From contig JAAOMT010000523.1 of NCBI GenBank assembly GCA_016748015.1, positions 942,423 through 1,006,422 on the forward strand: a DNA stretch of 64,000 bases, in the 5' to 3' direction. Position 1 is the stretch's first letter, and every line of letters starts with the position of its first letter. The DNA comes from Geosiphon pyriformis. Taxonomy: Eukaryota > Glomeromycota > Glomeromycetes > Archaeosporales > Geosiphonaceae. Made by a program: the position numbers and the translations under genes. Shown in pieces: positions 11,058 to 24,104 of the stretch. The notes under the pieces are model-generated. The model saw only the letters and a program-made list of their open reading frames with translations, made no database searches and was not told where the DNA came from.

Positions 11058-14000
11058 ATGATTTAGTATAGAAAATAGCCACGTGTAATGTCAGGGGAAT
11101 GAACAATTCAGCAAAGCAAGAAGACATTATACATTGGCACAGAAATTTGAACAATTTGGTTTCGATTGTTACTGAGACAAAGTTGAAAGATAAGGTTCAG
11201 CCTTGGATTACTAGCAAATTCGATGGTGTTCGGGTTTTCACTTCTGGTTTGGATTCTGGTTATCTTGGTTCTGGTGTGGCAATTGTCATGAACAATTCTT
11301 TAGCAAGGCACGTTTTCAAAGTTTCTGAGGTGCCCGGTCAACTCCTTTTCATCAGATTTTTCTTCAAAAATAAACTTTCGGTTTTTGTTTTGGGTCTCTA
11401 TGCTGGTGCCTCTTCAAGTGTTCAATTCTCACAGGCTGGTGACATCAATTCTTTGATTGCTAAGGCGGTAAATGAATCATCTTTTGTGGTCTTAGGTGGC
11501 GACTTCAATGAGGATGGCATTTATAAGAGTGTGAGTTTCAAAAAGTGCTTTGATCTGGATCTGGTTAATGTCTTGGATAGAAGTGTGCTTGCAAAAACGC
11601 CAACATAGGGTAACTCTCGTGGTGTTGTCAAGACCATTGACTATATGTTCATCTCTTCAAGCTTGATCAATGCTGTGGTGGATCGTGGTGTGACTGGTGT
11701 CGAGGACTTTTTTAATACTAATCATAAGGCTGTTTCTGTTTCTGTGGGCTTGGGTGGCTTGCTTGACTCTTAGCTGAATTCGATATGCAAGCAGGCTAAT
11801 AAAGATCGTTGGAAGTTTGATTTCAGAAATGCTGGCGAGAAAGGGTGGAACAATTTTAAGGATACTATATTGGCCAATGGCCTAATGTTCTTGAGTAATT
11901 TTGCTGCTTTTGTGGAATCTTCAGATTTGAATACTATGTGGGACATTGTATGCAAAGTAATAGTTCTCTCAGCAGTTAGAACATTCAAAAAAAAATGGTT
12001 TAGGGATTATGATAAGGTTTTTACCAAGAGTTCTTCTAGATTTCACAAGCTTGAGTTGCTGGTATTCAAGCTGGTTAAGGCATTTCATTTGTTGTTTAGT
12101 GTGGAATTTGCGTTGTTGTTGAATACATAGGAGAAGCTCGATGTCAATAGTGCTTTGGTGGTGAAGTCTTTATTTCTTTCAGGTTCCAGTTTTGACAGGA
12201 TTTGCTCAGCTCTGGCTAAGGCGAGGAAGTCTTACCACTCTGCTAAATTGCTGGAATTCAAATGTGCTGAGGAATCCCGTATCAGGGTGGCTATTGATAG
12301 AAGGATAGAAAGTTTCAAATCAGACAAGGGTCACACTATCAGGAGTGTTTTGGAGCATCCCTTTTGCAAAGTGGTACTGGATCATCTGGTTGTGGATAAC
12401 GAGTTGATTTTGGAGCCCAGCTTGGTCAAGGCTAAGGTGGATGGGATCATGGAAGGCTGGACCAAGAAGTGCAAGGTGGTGTCAGATATCTCTGATATTT
12501 GGTCTCGCCAGTACAGACTTTTGGAGTATGTTTTTGATGGTGCATTTTCTGGTGTAATGAGTCCTATTGGTTTCAATGAGTTGTTTAGTGTGGTTTCTGG
12601 TCTGCCTGAAAGCAAGGCTGCTGGTCTCTCTGGGATTTTGAACGAGCTCTGGAAACACTGTGACAGATCAATTTTGGACATGCTTTTGGTACTTTTAAAT
12701 TCTTGTTTGATTTGTGAGTTAATACCTAGTACTTGGAAAGAAGCCTGGGTCTCAATGATCCCTAAGCCGTATGAGTGGGAAGGAGTTCTTACAAACACCC
12801 GATCTATTGCCTTGATTGAGACTGCCCGCAAGATTCTTTTCAAGATTCTTTCAGATAGGATCTCGTTGGCTTGTAGTATTTTTGACATTCTGTATGGGAA
12901 CAATTTTTTGGTTTTAAAGGGTATGACAACACAGTCTCCCATTTTTGCCATTGGTTCAGTTATTGAGGATGCTTTGGAGAAGAATTGTGAGCTCTGGTTG
13001 GTCTTGCAAGACATGCGGAAGGCTTATGATTCTGTTGGGTGGAAACACCTTCAGGACAGTTTGGTTAGGATAAAGATGTGTCGCAGGTTTATTAGGTTCT
13101 TTGGCAGCATCCACAATGGTCGTGTTAACAGAGTTATGACAGATTTTGGTTTGACGGATGAGTACAAGGTACATGATGGCTTGGACCAGAAAGAGGTGTT
13201 CTCACTGCTCCTCTGGCACATATTTTATGATTCCCTTCTGTGTGAAGTTAAGAGACAGGCGGATGGGTGTGGTTATAGATTGAATTCTCATTTTATTTCT
13301 GGATGTGGTCATGCTGAGTCTCGGGCTGGTGTATCCTCATTTTTCGCAGCGGGTGCTTTTATTGATGATACTATATGAGTTGGTAGCAGTCAAAGTGCTA
13401 CACAACACATACTCAATGTTGCTAGTAAATTTTTTAATGTCAATGACATCTTGATTAATAATGATAAGACTGTTGCCATTCTCATCAATTGTGATAGTTT
13501 GGCTTTCTCTTTGCTGATCAGTGGGTTACCTATTTCTATCGCCAAAAAGAAAGAATTGTATCGCTATTTGGAGATTTATTTGTCAACTGAGGGTCTTTCA
13601 AAGCCTAGCTTGGCTAAAGCGCATTCTGATGTCTGGTTTTTTTCTAATTTAGTCTTGAAAAAGGCAGTATCTGATAAGCAGTTTTCATATTTGGTTTCAG
13701 CAGTCCTCTTTCCTATCATTGGATATAGAACACAGTTCAGTTATGTTTCTATTAGTGTTTGTGGAAAGTGGAACACTATGATTCATAAGGGCTTGAGATC
13801 TAAGTCTGGTTTGCCACATGATTTCCCCAATAATGCGATTCATCATCCCTCTCTGTATAGTCTGAAGACTTTTGAGCAAGTTCAAGCTAAGAGCAAGTTG
13901 GCTTCAGTTGTTTCTTTTGCAAACTCTGTTGAGATTTTGGGGCGTCTATTTTCTTACCGGTCACATGATCTGCAAATCCTCTGCTGGCACTCACTACATC

Positions 14001-15740
14001 TTTTGCAGTGTCCAGTTCGTGTCAAGGTCAATCCCCTAAACAATTTTTTGGCAGGTGTGGTGCATATTTTCTTTGGGTGTGATTTGTCATTGGGTGGCTC
14101 TCTGACTAGTGCTTTTCATCATCAGAGTGGAACCTTTATGTCTCTTGTTTTTGGTGAATCAAATTATGTCAAGAGTGTCTCTTCATTTTGGCGTTATGGG
14201 ATTGCTTTCGTAGACCAGTTATGGAACCAAAATGGGGCTGTTTTTGAGTGGAAGACCTTCAAACGGTAGAAGCGGTTAAACCCATGTGGTCTGGTTCCTG
14301 TTTGGTTTGAGCTTTCAGTTCATTTTCTTGATGGCATGTCTTCTCTTCCTATCTGCTCCACACTTTTGGCTGATCGCGGCTCTTCGGATGTTTTTCAGTC
14401 TCATGAATTTGGCATCATTGGTGCCGGTTTATTCAATTCTAATGTTGGTCTTTTTCATTTACACAGATGGATCTCTAAGTGATTTAGGGACTGTTGATAT
14501 GAAAGCTGGGGCTGCTGTTTTCTTTGAGAATATTGGTATGGGTTTAGGTGTGGGAGTATCTGATTTGATGTCTTCTACCTTGACGGAACTGCAGGCTATT
14601 GCTCTGGCACTCAAGTGCATCCCTTCTTCTTGCTCAGTTAACTTGTTCTCGGACAGTCAGGCTGCTTTGAATGCTTGTAAGTTGGAAATGGAATTGGTTC
14701 ACCCAGATTTTAAAAATCGGTGTTGGATTGAACGCTGCCATATTGTTAATGTTATTCGTCGTAAGAATTTAAAAATTAATTGGTGTAAGGTAAAAGGACA
14801 CTCAGAGGTTTTAGGCAATGAACGAGCTGATAAGTTGGCCAGGGCTGCAGCTCTCTCTGATTGGCATCTGCTCTATTCTGTCGATAAACGCTATCTTAGG
14901 GGTGGGGGAGCAGCCATTTCTGGTAATTCTAGATATTTTGTTTGGGATATTTTTCAGTCAGTTCATCGTACACATTGGGAAATCAGTTGTGGTATGGAGG
15001 TGGTGACAGATAGTCTGCATACAGATATTGATTGGTTTAGGTTGTTGCTGGTTTGGCATCCAGATTCTCACATGGCTGCTGGCTTTACTAGCAAGCGGAC
15101 TGCTGGTTTCTGAACTTACTTTATAAAGACATTGCACCATCGGCTCCCTGTTACCATGCATAAGTGGCTTTATGATAAGCACTACCCTAGTGTGGTGTGT
15201 TTGTTTTGCGGTGATGTCGAGGTCTCAGACCATGTGTTTTCTTGTTCATTTGATGCCAATGGTCGTGCTCAGTTGTTGGATGCTCATGCAGCAGTTTGGG
15301 GTGTGTGCTTCAGTTTGGATCATTCTTCCTCAGATGTCTCGCAGCTGATGTCTACTTGTGTATTTGACATTTCAGTTAGTACTGCTCTATGCAAAGGTTT
15401 TGTTTTCAAGGATTGGTTTTGTGAGTCTGTTTTTGTCTTTAAGAATTTCAGGATAGTGGGTCAGAATATTGTGGTCTTTGTGCATGGGTTTAGCTTGGCT
15501 TTTTGAGAAGACATTTGGTTGGTTCGTGCCAAGCACCGTGCTTTTATGAAAAAGAATGGGCTTATTTCGTGCAATGGATCAGTTCCTGTCTCAATTTCTG
15601 GGCTTTTTTTAGAGCTGTCATCTGATGTAACTTGGCTGCTGGGTGTTGCTGAAGTGATTGGTGTTGGTTTTGGATTCTGTAAGTCTTGTTTGTTTTTTTC
15701 AGGCACAGGGGGTAAGGTTTCTGTTTATATAGGTGCTTAG
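11054..15740 (+). pseudogene. LINE ORF2 (endonuclease-RT-RNase H-zinc domain), broken
   Basis: It starts at ATG 11054, overlapping the ORF1 stop. Order: endonuclease with TCNVRG, TETKL, GGDFNED and TIDYMF (about 11080-11760; the expected SDH-type triplet reads TNH); RT with AGLSGI.NELW, the motif A block QDMRKAYDSVGW, motif B GLDQKEVFS and motif C FIDDTI (about 12600-13378); RNase H FIYTDGSLS, LTELQAIALAL, FSDSQAA, KVKGHSEVLGNERADKLA (about 14455-14860); and the zinc domain CLFCGDVEVSDHVFSC (about 15200). Stops occur at 11069, 11606, 11771, 12128, 13376, 14267, 15111 and 15504, plus one frameshift near 14453 in a T-run. The stops are TAG/TGA where a Trp, Gln or Arg codon is plausible. It supplied DNA nicking and target-primed reverse transcription. 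Confidence 0.9.
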
Positions 15741-15873
15741 TGTTGTCTTGATTGGTCCAAATGGCTGGTCACGTGTAGATAAAGCATGATTCACACCTAG
15801 TTTAGATCATTTGTATGATGTATTGCACTAGGCAGTGTTTGGACTTCGCTCGTTAAATGTTAATAAAAAAAAA

Positions 15874-15886
15874 AAGATAAATTTAT
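15874..15886 (+). repeat. Target-site duplication of the full-length LINE, right copy
   Basis: Matches 9056-9068 and lies directly after the poly(A) tail. Confidence 0.8.
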
Positions 15887-15974
15887 TATTCATAATTGGT
15901 TTAATATAATTTACATTTATTATTGAACATGTAAAAAGAATTACACTCAATAATTTTTATTTAATCTAATCTTT

Positions 15975-15986
15975 TGTGACATCACA
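15975..15986. promoter_or_regulatory. Inverted repeat TGTGA-CA-TCACA upstream of the synthetase gene
   Basis: A 5-bp perfect inverted repeat with a 2-bp spacer, about 100 bp upstream of the ATG at 16088. It stands out in AT-rich DNA and contains a CRE/bZIP-like TGACATCA. A transcription-factor site is possible, but nothing in the sequence proves it. Confidence 0.3.
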
Positions 15987-16087
15987 TGATTTCGTAGCAC
16001 TGAACTCTAAATTGGCAATCAAGATTTAATTTTTTGAAAAACCAAGGTGATCAGCCTGTTATTCGTTTTCATTAAAGAAGAATTAAC

Positions 16088-18112
16088 ATGCTCGATCTTA
16101 CCCTTTTTCAAACTGAAAAAGGTGGAAACCCCGAGCTCATTCGAGAATCACAAAGAAAGCGTGGAGCTTCTGTCGAGCTTGTGGACGAGGTTATTAGTTT
16201 GTATGACGGGTGGCGAAAAGGTATCTCGGGAAGCTGGATAGTTTTGAGGTTGAAAGTTAGGCAGTTGGTTGTTGGGTAGTATATAATCTTACAGAAAAAA
16301 AAAACAGAAAAATGAAAATTTAATGATGCAGAAAATATCCAAAAAACCTTGTGCTTATTGATAAAATCGATATATTTTCATTCTTAAAAAAGCTAAGTTT
16401 GATCTTGATGAAATCAACAAAAAAATCAACGCTCTACAAAAAGACATAGGGAAAAAAATGAAGGTTATAGATTTTCAAATTGATATTTTCATCAATAAAG
16501 TTCACCTGATGTTATATTTTGAATCTGCTTCTCATTATTTGATTGTAAATGTGATTTCACTAATTTCGTCTCTGGATGCTTACACTACATATAAAGACGA
16601 AAGAAGACGCGTCCCAACTTGTCGCTGAGAAAGAGAACCTGGGCTCAGAGAAAGACCGTGTAACGGTTTTGGTCAAAGAGAAAGAGGATACGTTGAAATT
16701 GAAGGCGTCAACTATTGGAAATATTGTCCATGATTCGGTTCCCGTTTCGTTGGACGAAAATAATAATGAGATTATTCGTGAATGGGTGTCTGTAGATCCA
16801 GTGGCTGAAATTGGCGACGAAAAGCGTTATAACAACACAGAGCATAAGGAAGGTTTATTGTCGCATCATGAAGTTTTGTATCGAATTGACGGGTATGACT
16901 CTGAGCGAGGTAAGCGCCGCAGGACATCTGCAAACAAAATCTATATATATATATTATTCTTACCACCTTAAGCACATAACTTGTATTCTAGGTACCAATG
17001 TAGCAGGTCATCGAGGTTACTTTCTCACAAATGATGGTGTAGATTTGAATTTGGCCCTTATACAATATGGGCTATCATTTTTGAAAAAAAGGGAATACAA
17101 AAAATTGCAAACACCTTTTTTTATGAGACGAGAATACATGGCAAAGACGGCTCAGCTAGAACAATTTGACGAAGAATTATACAAGGTGATATCTTTGAAT
17201 TTCGAATGAACTCAAAAGCGCGTAAAATCTACAATAATAATAAATCTTTAACAAGAAACGTTCCATCTAAAATTAATTGAAAGTGGTTTGCTACGCGTAA
17301 TTTTATAGGTTAGCGGCGATGGTGATGAAAAATATCTAATTGCTACTTCCGAACAACCAATTTCAGCTTTTCATGCTAACGAATGGTTTGAAAGACCCGC
17401 GGAACAGCTGCCATTGAAGTTAGTTTTCCACAAATAAATTGCAAATATTCTTTAATATTGATATTAAATATATTTTTATATAGATATGCAGGCTATTCGA
17501 CATGCTTTCGTAAAGAAGCTGGAGCCCATGGAAAAGATACCTGGGGAATATTTAGAGTTCATCAATTCGAAAAAGTCGAGCAGTTCGTCCTCACTACACC
17601 CGAAACCTCTTGGCAATTATTCGATGAGATGATTGCTATCTCAGAAGCCTTTTATCAGTCACTAGGGCTACCCTATCGTGTTGTCGCAATTGTATCTGGG
17701 GCGTTGAATAATGCAGCAGCCAAAAAATTTGACTTGGAAGCTTGGTTTCCTTTCCAAAATGAGTACAAAGAATTGGTAAGTTGTTCGAATTGTACCGATT
17801 ATCAAAGCCGCCGATTAGAAATTCGCTGTGGTACCAAGAAAATGGGTGAACGCGAAAAGAAGTACGTTCATTGTTTGAATGCAACATTATGTGCGACTGA
17901 GCGTGCATTATGCTGTATATTGGAAAATTGGCAGACTAATAATGTAAGAATATTTCCGTTTAAATAAAAGTTATTGATTTCATTAATGTTTGATAAAATA
18001 TGAAACGCTTTTCATCCTTAAACAGGGAGTCATTATTCCCCCAGTGCTTCGATCATACATGGATGGCCGTGACTTTTTGCCATTTGTAAAAGAAGCACCG
18101 AAAAAAAAATAA
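16088..18112 (+). CDS. SES1: Seryl-tRNA synthetase, cytosolic (7 exons, 455 aa)
   Basis: Charges tRNA-Ser with serine in the cytosol (class II synthetase). Exons: 16088-16220, 16393-16463, 16597-16909, 16992-17185, 17309-17418, 17484-17943, 18026-18112; all introns are GT-AG and the phases join without a break. The start [18 protein letters not shown] is the family N-terminus. Residues ~30-110 form the tRNA-binding coiled-coil arm, followed by [10 protein letters not shown]. The catalytic domain shows motif 1 (LQTPFFMR), the serine loop ATSEQP, motif 2 ([20 protein letters not shown], residues ~280-300) and motif 3 ([19 protein letters not shown]), then [10 protein letters not shown]. Length is close to yeast Ses1. 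The motif 3 region has ATER where ATTR is usual; the Arg is kept. No frameshift or stop is seen, unlike the surrounding transposons. The tail is short and lysine-rich (APKKK). Confidence 0.97.
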
Positions 18113-19188
18113 AATAGAAAAAAGTCTGATTTGATTTCTTTAATTTAAAAGAAAACTCAATTCAATTTGTTCTTTTTAGAAATAAGCTTTTAAAGATATT
18201 TTTTACAAAGGCAATTGGATTTTGAAAGTGAAATTCTATTTTCTATTGTTTGTTTGCAAATCAGAATTTTAATAATTGAATCTTCAAATAGTAAATTAAT
18301 CTACATGTATTATGTATTTTTGTTTTTTTAAAGGAATAATTATATTGGATTTAACAAATAATGCAAAAATTTATTATCTTTATTATTTATTTTTAATTAC
18401 ATAAATTAATTACTTAATATTTATTTTTGGAATCAATATTGATTTGGCTGTAAATTCAATTATTAATTTAGTTATTAAATTTGTTAATTTTTTAAATATA
18501 TATATAAAATATCAAGTATTATAAACAATGTACAAATTTTAGAAATAAACAAAATTTAAAATTATTAAACATTGTTAATTATTTGGTTAATAATATTTGT
18601 TTAAATATAAAATATAATATTTTATATTATTATTATATATGTAGCTATTATTTAAGTTGAAAATAATATAAGAATTAATTATGATAAAATAATATTTATT
18701 GCTATTGTTATAACTATTTACAAACTATTTTCTTTATTTTTGTTAAAATAATAATTAAAATAATATTCAAGTTGAAAATAACAAAGGTTTTTCGACAATG
18801 TTAAGAAATAAAATAAAATTTTAAATTTTTATCAATTAAAGTAACAAATATAAAACTAAAAAATTCCAAATTCATGATTAATTTAAATGGTTGCAACTTT
18901 TTTTAATTTTTCTAATTAATAAAACAATAGATTTCATCGATATAAAAATTAACATGATCAGGCGATAAACCTGGATTAAAGTTATAACGTTATTCGTTAA
19001 TATAAGTTCAATAATAATAATATTATACCCACCTCTTTTAGAAGCACTCTTTTACACTATTGCCCACTGTCATCAGCCTTTGAAACACTTTCGAAAATCT
19101 TGTTTTATTACTCTTTTCTCAAAGTAACACAAAACTTAGAATAAACCAATTATTGTTATTCGTTTTACGTTCAAAAAAAAATTCCAGT
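18113..19188. other. Intergenic region between the two host genes
   Basis: About 1.1 kb, very AT-rich. It holds the synthetase 3' region and the promoter of the next gene. No ORF, LTR or TIR is recognised. The last ~170 bp before 19189 are somewhat less AT-rich, as expected of a promoter and 5' UTR. Confidence 0.5.
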
Positions 19189-22171
19189 ATGAATGTTCCA
19201 AGTCGTTCGATCTTGTCTTACGTGGCTGAAATGAAGGACGTATTGACCCTATGTCTCGAAGATTATCCACACCACGATTGGCCACAAATCATTGAAAAGC
19301 GTTTAAGGCCTTTTTTTCCGAGCAGAGATCCGAAGTCGACTCCAAAGTGTGCTCTGGAACAAGCATTTAGAGAGAAAATGTTTGAGGCATCGGTAAGAAA
19401 TTGAATTTTTTTGTGCTCCTTTGAAAATCCCCAAATATGTACTTTTTGGCCTACCCTCTAAACCACTAGATTATTTTTTAGATCAATAATATTAAAACTA
19501 AAAAAATGCACCAGATTACACTTCTCCTTGAACTTGCGCTTTTTTGCACCGAAACAGGTTGGCTGCCGTTTTCGAAAAACCTCTTTGTGATGCAGGGATT
19601 CAATAATTATCGGAAAGTAGAGATGATAATGTTCACTGATCCTCTCACCTAAAAATCCTGCATCGACATATTTCCCTCAGTTCTTCTTGATCCTCAAGAT
19701 TGGGAGTCACACCAAGAGCAGAAATATGCATTGGACATCAATAAGTCGTTGCGTCTATATAGGAAACCCAACGAGAAAATATCCCTTTCTCAGGTTCACG
19801 CTGAGATTTCCTCTTTGAAACTCCCCCACACGCTTTTTGAAGATCTTCTGGAGACCTTGCAGCTTGACGACTGCGTTGAATTATTTGAATTTATGGAAAA
19901 ACAAAAAGCCCGAATGCATAAGGTACCATATTGAAACTTTGTTCGGCTTTGATCTTAATTTAATCTCCTTATTCACAATTATTCCCTTCTCCAATAGTTG
20001 CTTTTGGCTGATCAAGGAAGAAGTTTAATCATTATTCGCTTTGTTAATGAACTGCTCCGCAGAGCAGATAAAGCTCGCCATCTGCAGTTCAGCGCCCAGA
20101 TTTCCTTATATTGCTCTAATGTATTTGCACTTGATGAACGGTCAGGTGCTTACGAAAAATTTGGCCCAGAATTCTCGTATTTTTATAAGATTGCCGCAAA
20201 TTGTAACTTGCGGAAATTCTGTTTTTTTATTTTATCTTAAATTTTAGCCGTCAATCTTAATGCTGATTGTGATGCGGCTAATGTTACACCTTTTGAAGTG
20301 AAATACAGAGGTATATTGTTGACAATCTTTATTAAAGAATTCTATTGTTTGTGCCTTGTTTTTAAACTATATATTTTTGACTTTAGATCAAAATAGTACA
20401 CTTTATGAAACTTTATGGAACCTACAAGACTATTTCAGGAATCCTTTATCTGCACCTTCGGAGGAACAGATAAAAAAAGTCTTGACGGTATTTGGCCATT
20501 TATATGCATGCGAGATTTATGGATTGCCAAAAGTATTTAACATAGATGTATATATCTTCTAGGACATACAATATGTTTTGGATCATTTTGCCAGAATTCC
20601 ATTGAAAAATTCATCTGGCCTCACCGCGACATCTCTGAAAACTATTAAAGAAAATCAGAAAATAAAGAAAGGAGATTCAATTCCTGTGGACTTTGCTCAT
20701 ATTTCAAATGTATTTTATAGAAAGGAAGACCTTGTTAATGGTAGCAGCATCTTATCAAAAAAGCGCAAAAATCGCACCGAAGAAGAAACTTTCGTTTCCG
20801 GTACTTCGTCCCCATCAAAGAAATTGAAGCATCAAGAATATATAGGCTCGCATATTCAGGAAGAACCTCGTGTTGATAATATCGAATTTTGGCCAAAATC
20901 TTTAACCAACCAAGTTTTATTTGATTATCAGGTTTTGATTCGGCTATTTTATTTTCTATCTTGATCAATTTGAAAATTCAAGCCATTTAAATCTTGACAC
21001 TTTCTGCATACTAGGTCACTGATAACTCATTCCGTAGCATAATCTTAATCCAAAGCCTAATTATTCTTGATTTTATGTCGAGATTTTCTGCAAAACAACT
21101 CCCAAGAGAGGCTCCTAAAGACACTAAAGAAGAATTTAAACAAATTCTTGAAGAAGGTTCTGCCGAAAGCGAAAAAGAAATTGCTATAAAGGAACCTAGG
21201 ATAAAGCAAAAACGTTTATTCATCCCGCCCGGTAATCCTCCTAAATTATTCCTTTCTGCGCAACAGGTAAGATAATTTATAATCAAATGAATGATTTCTC
21301 GAGTTCCTTTCGGGCTATATTAAGTCGATCAAGAAATCTTGATTATTAGGGTGAAACAGTTCTGGAAATTATGTCGCAAGTTAAAGAACAGCTTCTAAAG
21401 ACTTTGCCCAATGGCCAAGTTGGTATGAATTCTGTTCTGCGAATATTAAACAGTGAAAAAAGCTGGAATGTGTGGAAGTTTATGGACAAATGTCAAGACA
21501 TCGGCCTTTTCCGAGAAGTTTACAGTCGGGGACCACTTGCAAAAAGGGCGCCGTAAGTGGTTTATTTTAGAAACCAATACTCGGTTTTTCAAGTTCTGTA
21601 TCTGGTGACAGTATCTTTGAATCAGTTTAAACAGTTAATGATTGTTTATTTGATTTTGAAAGCTTAATGGGCAAAAGGGGACTGCCTCGAGTACCAGCAC
21701 CAATGGGTTCTAATCAGCTTAGAAATTTGTGGAAGTTAAAGAACTCGCATGAATACGCTGAGGCTGCTCGATGCTATCACATAGACGTTGAGGAAGAATT
21801 TGCGGATATGGAAGGGACATTCACTTCAAGTGATTGGAACTCTGTCGAATGCCAAGTAAGTTTTGGTCATCACTCCAGGAGCCCATCATAATCTGATGAT
21901 TACTCAAACTTATATCTGATTTCAGATGAAACGTTGGCATCTTTGGAGATATGCCGCTCAATCTGAGTTGTCTCACTTTTCAAAGATTAAAACATTTGGT
22001 AAAGAAGAAGAAACCAAAGACTTTCTTCAGGCAATCAACCCGTATGTATAAACTGTATTAGTTTATCGCTTCGGATCATATATAATATTGGCATTTTGTC
22101 TATTTAGGAAGAAATATGAGAATACCACCGCCGAAGAAAATTTTACACAGGGAGAGGGGACTCAGAAGTGA
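19189..22171 (+). CDS. THOC1: THO complex subunit 1 (Hpr1/THOC1-like), 12 exons, 691 aa
   Basis: THOC1/Hpr1 is a core subunit of nuclear THO/TREX, which couples transcription to mRNA export. Proposed exons: 19189-19392, 19482-19557, 19681-19922, 19998-20145, 20248-20310, 20387-20532, 20563-20931, 21015-21266, 21350-21552, 21663-21855, 21926-22041, 22108-22171; each join is GT-AG and in frame. Family landmarks: LEQAFREKMFEA near the N-terminus; FVNELLRRADKARHLQFSAQ and DERSG.VNLNADCDAANVTPF; the LYETLWNLQDYFRNP block (about residue 250); IILIQSLIILDFMS; MNSVLRILNSEKSWNVWK; NQLRNLWKL; and WHLWRYAAQSELSHFSK near the end. Length is between human THOC1 and yeast Hpr1. A Lys/Arg-rich stretch (KKRKNRTEEE, KKLKHQE) is a likely nuclear signal. 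Exon 2-3 borders are the least certain. There is no C-terminal death domain as in animals. Confidence 0.88.
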
Positions 22172-22489
22172 GCAACAGCTTCTGATTCTTTCCATAAATT
22201 TATATTTTTGTCTATTAGGCTTTTCTATGTTCTTTTTTGAAATTAAACTTGGGAAAATTGTGATCCTTAATTATAAAAATAAATAGGCCTGAATTAATAA
22301 TTAATATACAAAAGCTGGTTAACTTATTAGTATTTAAAATAATATGATATGATTCATTATGAAAAAAACTATTATTTACAAATTGCCAAGATTTTAAAAA
22401 AATAAGTAAAAATTTAAAATATGATTTAATTATTTTTGTTTTAATGTTTTATTAAGTGTAGTTTTTTTTACAATATTTAAAATAATATA
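22172..22489. other. 3' flank of the THOC1-like gene
   Basis: AT-rich, no ORF. Probably 3' UTR and terminator, ending at the TA target of the DNA transposon. Confidence 0.5.
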
Positions 22490-22639
22490 TACAGTCAGAC
22501 CTCTATAAAAGAACACAGTTGGGACATGCAAATTATGTTCCATTTTAGAGGTGTTCTATTATAGAGTTTTATAATTATTATCAAATAAACTATATTTATT
22601 TAATAAATCAATCAATTATTATTATTATTATTATTATTA

Positions 22640-24104
22640 AAATATTGATTAATTGTTACCTGTTTTTTAGAATCTTCCTTCATTTTTTCGTATTCATATA
22701 ATTTTTTTCCAAGTAAATTTTGGTTTTCTATACTAAAATTTTCTTCTGCTAATTGCTCTTCAAATCTAATTACCTTTTTTAATGCTTCATATGCTTCTGT
22801 AATTGTAATTATAGCAGGTGGAGATTCTTATAATTCTTCCGAGTCATTAATTGTATTGATTTCAATTTGAGCATCGGCTAAAACCATATCAACAATTTCA
22901 TTATCATCAAGAATATTTTCAGTTGCCAATAATTCATCAACTGCTATAGTATAATCTTCGAGATTTTTGACCAATTGTTGTGCATTTGATGGTAAATTGT
23001 TGAATATATCCATAGCAATTGATGTTTCGGATTCTTGAATTTCTAATTCTTGATTATAGAAAAGAATATCCGTTTTTTGCCAACAGTTTTGAATTGTAAC
23101 AGGTGTTACTTGAAATCATGATTGAACAACATAATCAATTGCTTGTTTTATGTTTAATTTATTTATAAAAAATAAATTAATATTAGATAAAATTATATAA
23201 TATATAANNNNNNNNNNNNNNNNNNNNNNNNNNNNNNNNNNNNNNNNNNNTATTTGAGCCATGCTTTCCATATATCTGAGTGCATCCATGCTTTGGAATT
23301 GAATTTGTAAATCACAGGTAGGTTGGAAGTATTAATTCCTTTAAAGCATCTTGGATTTTTTGCATGTCCAATTACTAAAGGTTGCAATTTGTGAGATCCA
23401 GTTGAATTTGTAGCAAGAAGAATTGTAATCCAAGATTTATCCTATAAAAAACCCAATTAATTTAATATAACAATAATGTATAACAATAACAATTAGTAAA
23501 TATAATATACCAATTTTTTCCTGCATTTCGACATTTTGCAAGTGTTTGATTTGGTCCTATACGAAAAAATAATCCTGTTTCATCAGCATTATATATTTTT
23601 AATTTTCTTTGTTCTTCTGGTGAACTTTCAGTTGATACACTTCCTGCCTCACCATGAAATCGGTAAACACGTAATTGGTTTCGTTTTTGAATTTTTGAAC
23701 CCATCCATTTGAGAATTGCATTTCATTTTCGTGCATACCAAGAAGTTTGGCAAATTCTTTTCCTTTTTCTTTAATTAGTTGATCATTGAATTCGATAGTG
23801 GCTGCAGTTACTTGTTCTACCCAATAACTTAAAGCTTGGTTTAATAATGGAAATTTAACGCTTTTGTGTCGAATAGATCTTTCTGAAATTTCATCAATTT
23901 CAATATTCAACCACTTTGCATGCTCTTTGATTATCTTGGAGACAGTTGGACGAGAAATATGAAGTTCTGGATATTTATGATTAAAGTAAGCTACAATATC
24001 ATCTTGTTTGTGCCATAGTGATTTTTGGAATATTGACAAATTTCTTTATGAAGAGCATCATTGACTGTTGCTCGTTTTTGTTTTTTGAATAAAGGTTCCG
24101 ACAT
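22640..24104 (-). pseudogene. Pogo/Tigger (CENP-B-like) transposase, frameshifted
   Basis: The start is ATG 24102-24104 (MSEPLFKKQKRATVNDALHK). After a frameshift near 24020 it continues with DIVAYFNHKYPELHISRPTV (HTH) and a CENP-B-type second HTH (QALSYWVEQVTAAT; MQFSNGWVQKF). A second frameshift near 23690 leads to IYNADETGLFFRIGPNQTLA, containing the first catalytic Asp of the DDE domain. A likely GT-AG intron (about 23450-23518) precedes SWITILLATNSTGSHKLQPL. The remaining catalytic Asp residues would lie in or near the N gap. The C-terminal part (about 23150-22640) reads IKQAIDYVVQS, then VTIQNCWQKTDILF, with further stops. Not functional as shown. Confidence 0.82.
23208..23250. other. 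Sequence gap (43 N)
   Basis: Unresolved bases inside the pogo transposase region. Confidence 1.

Larger units (their letters stand above)
9069..15873 (+). mobile_element. Full-length LINE (non-LTR retrotransposon), about 6.8 kb
   Basis: A complete two-ORF LINE: 5' UTR (9069-9215), ORF1 with zinc knuckle, ORF2 with apurinic-type endonuclease, RT, RNase H and zinc-binding end, a 3' UTR ending CTCGTTAAATGTTAATA and an A-run. It is bounded by a 13-bp direct repeat (9056-9068, 15874-15886), which fixes both ends. RNase H within ORF2 suggests the I/Tad-type group of fungal LINEs. It inserted about 200 bp upstream of the seryl-tRNA synthetase start. Confidence 0.9.
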
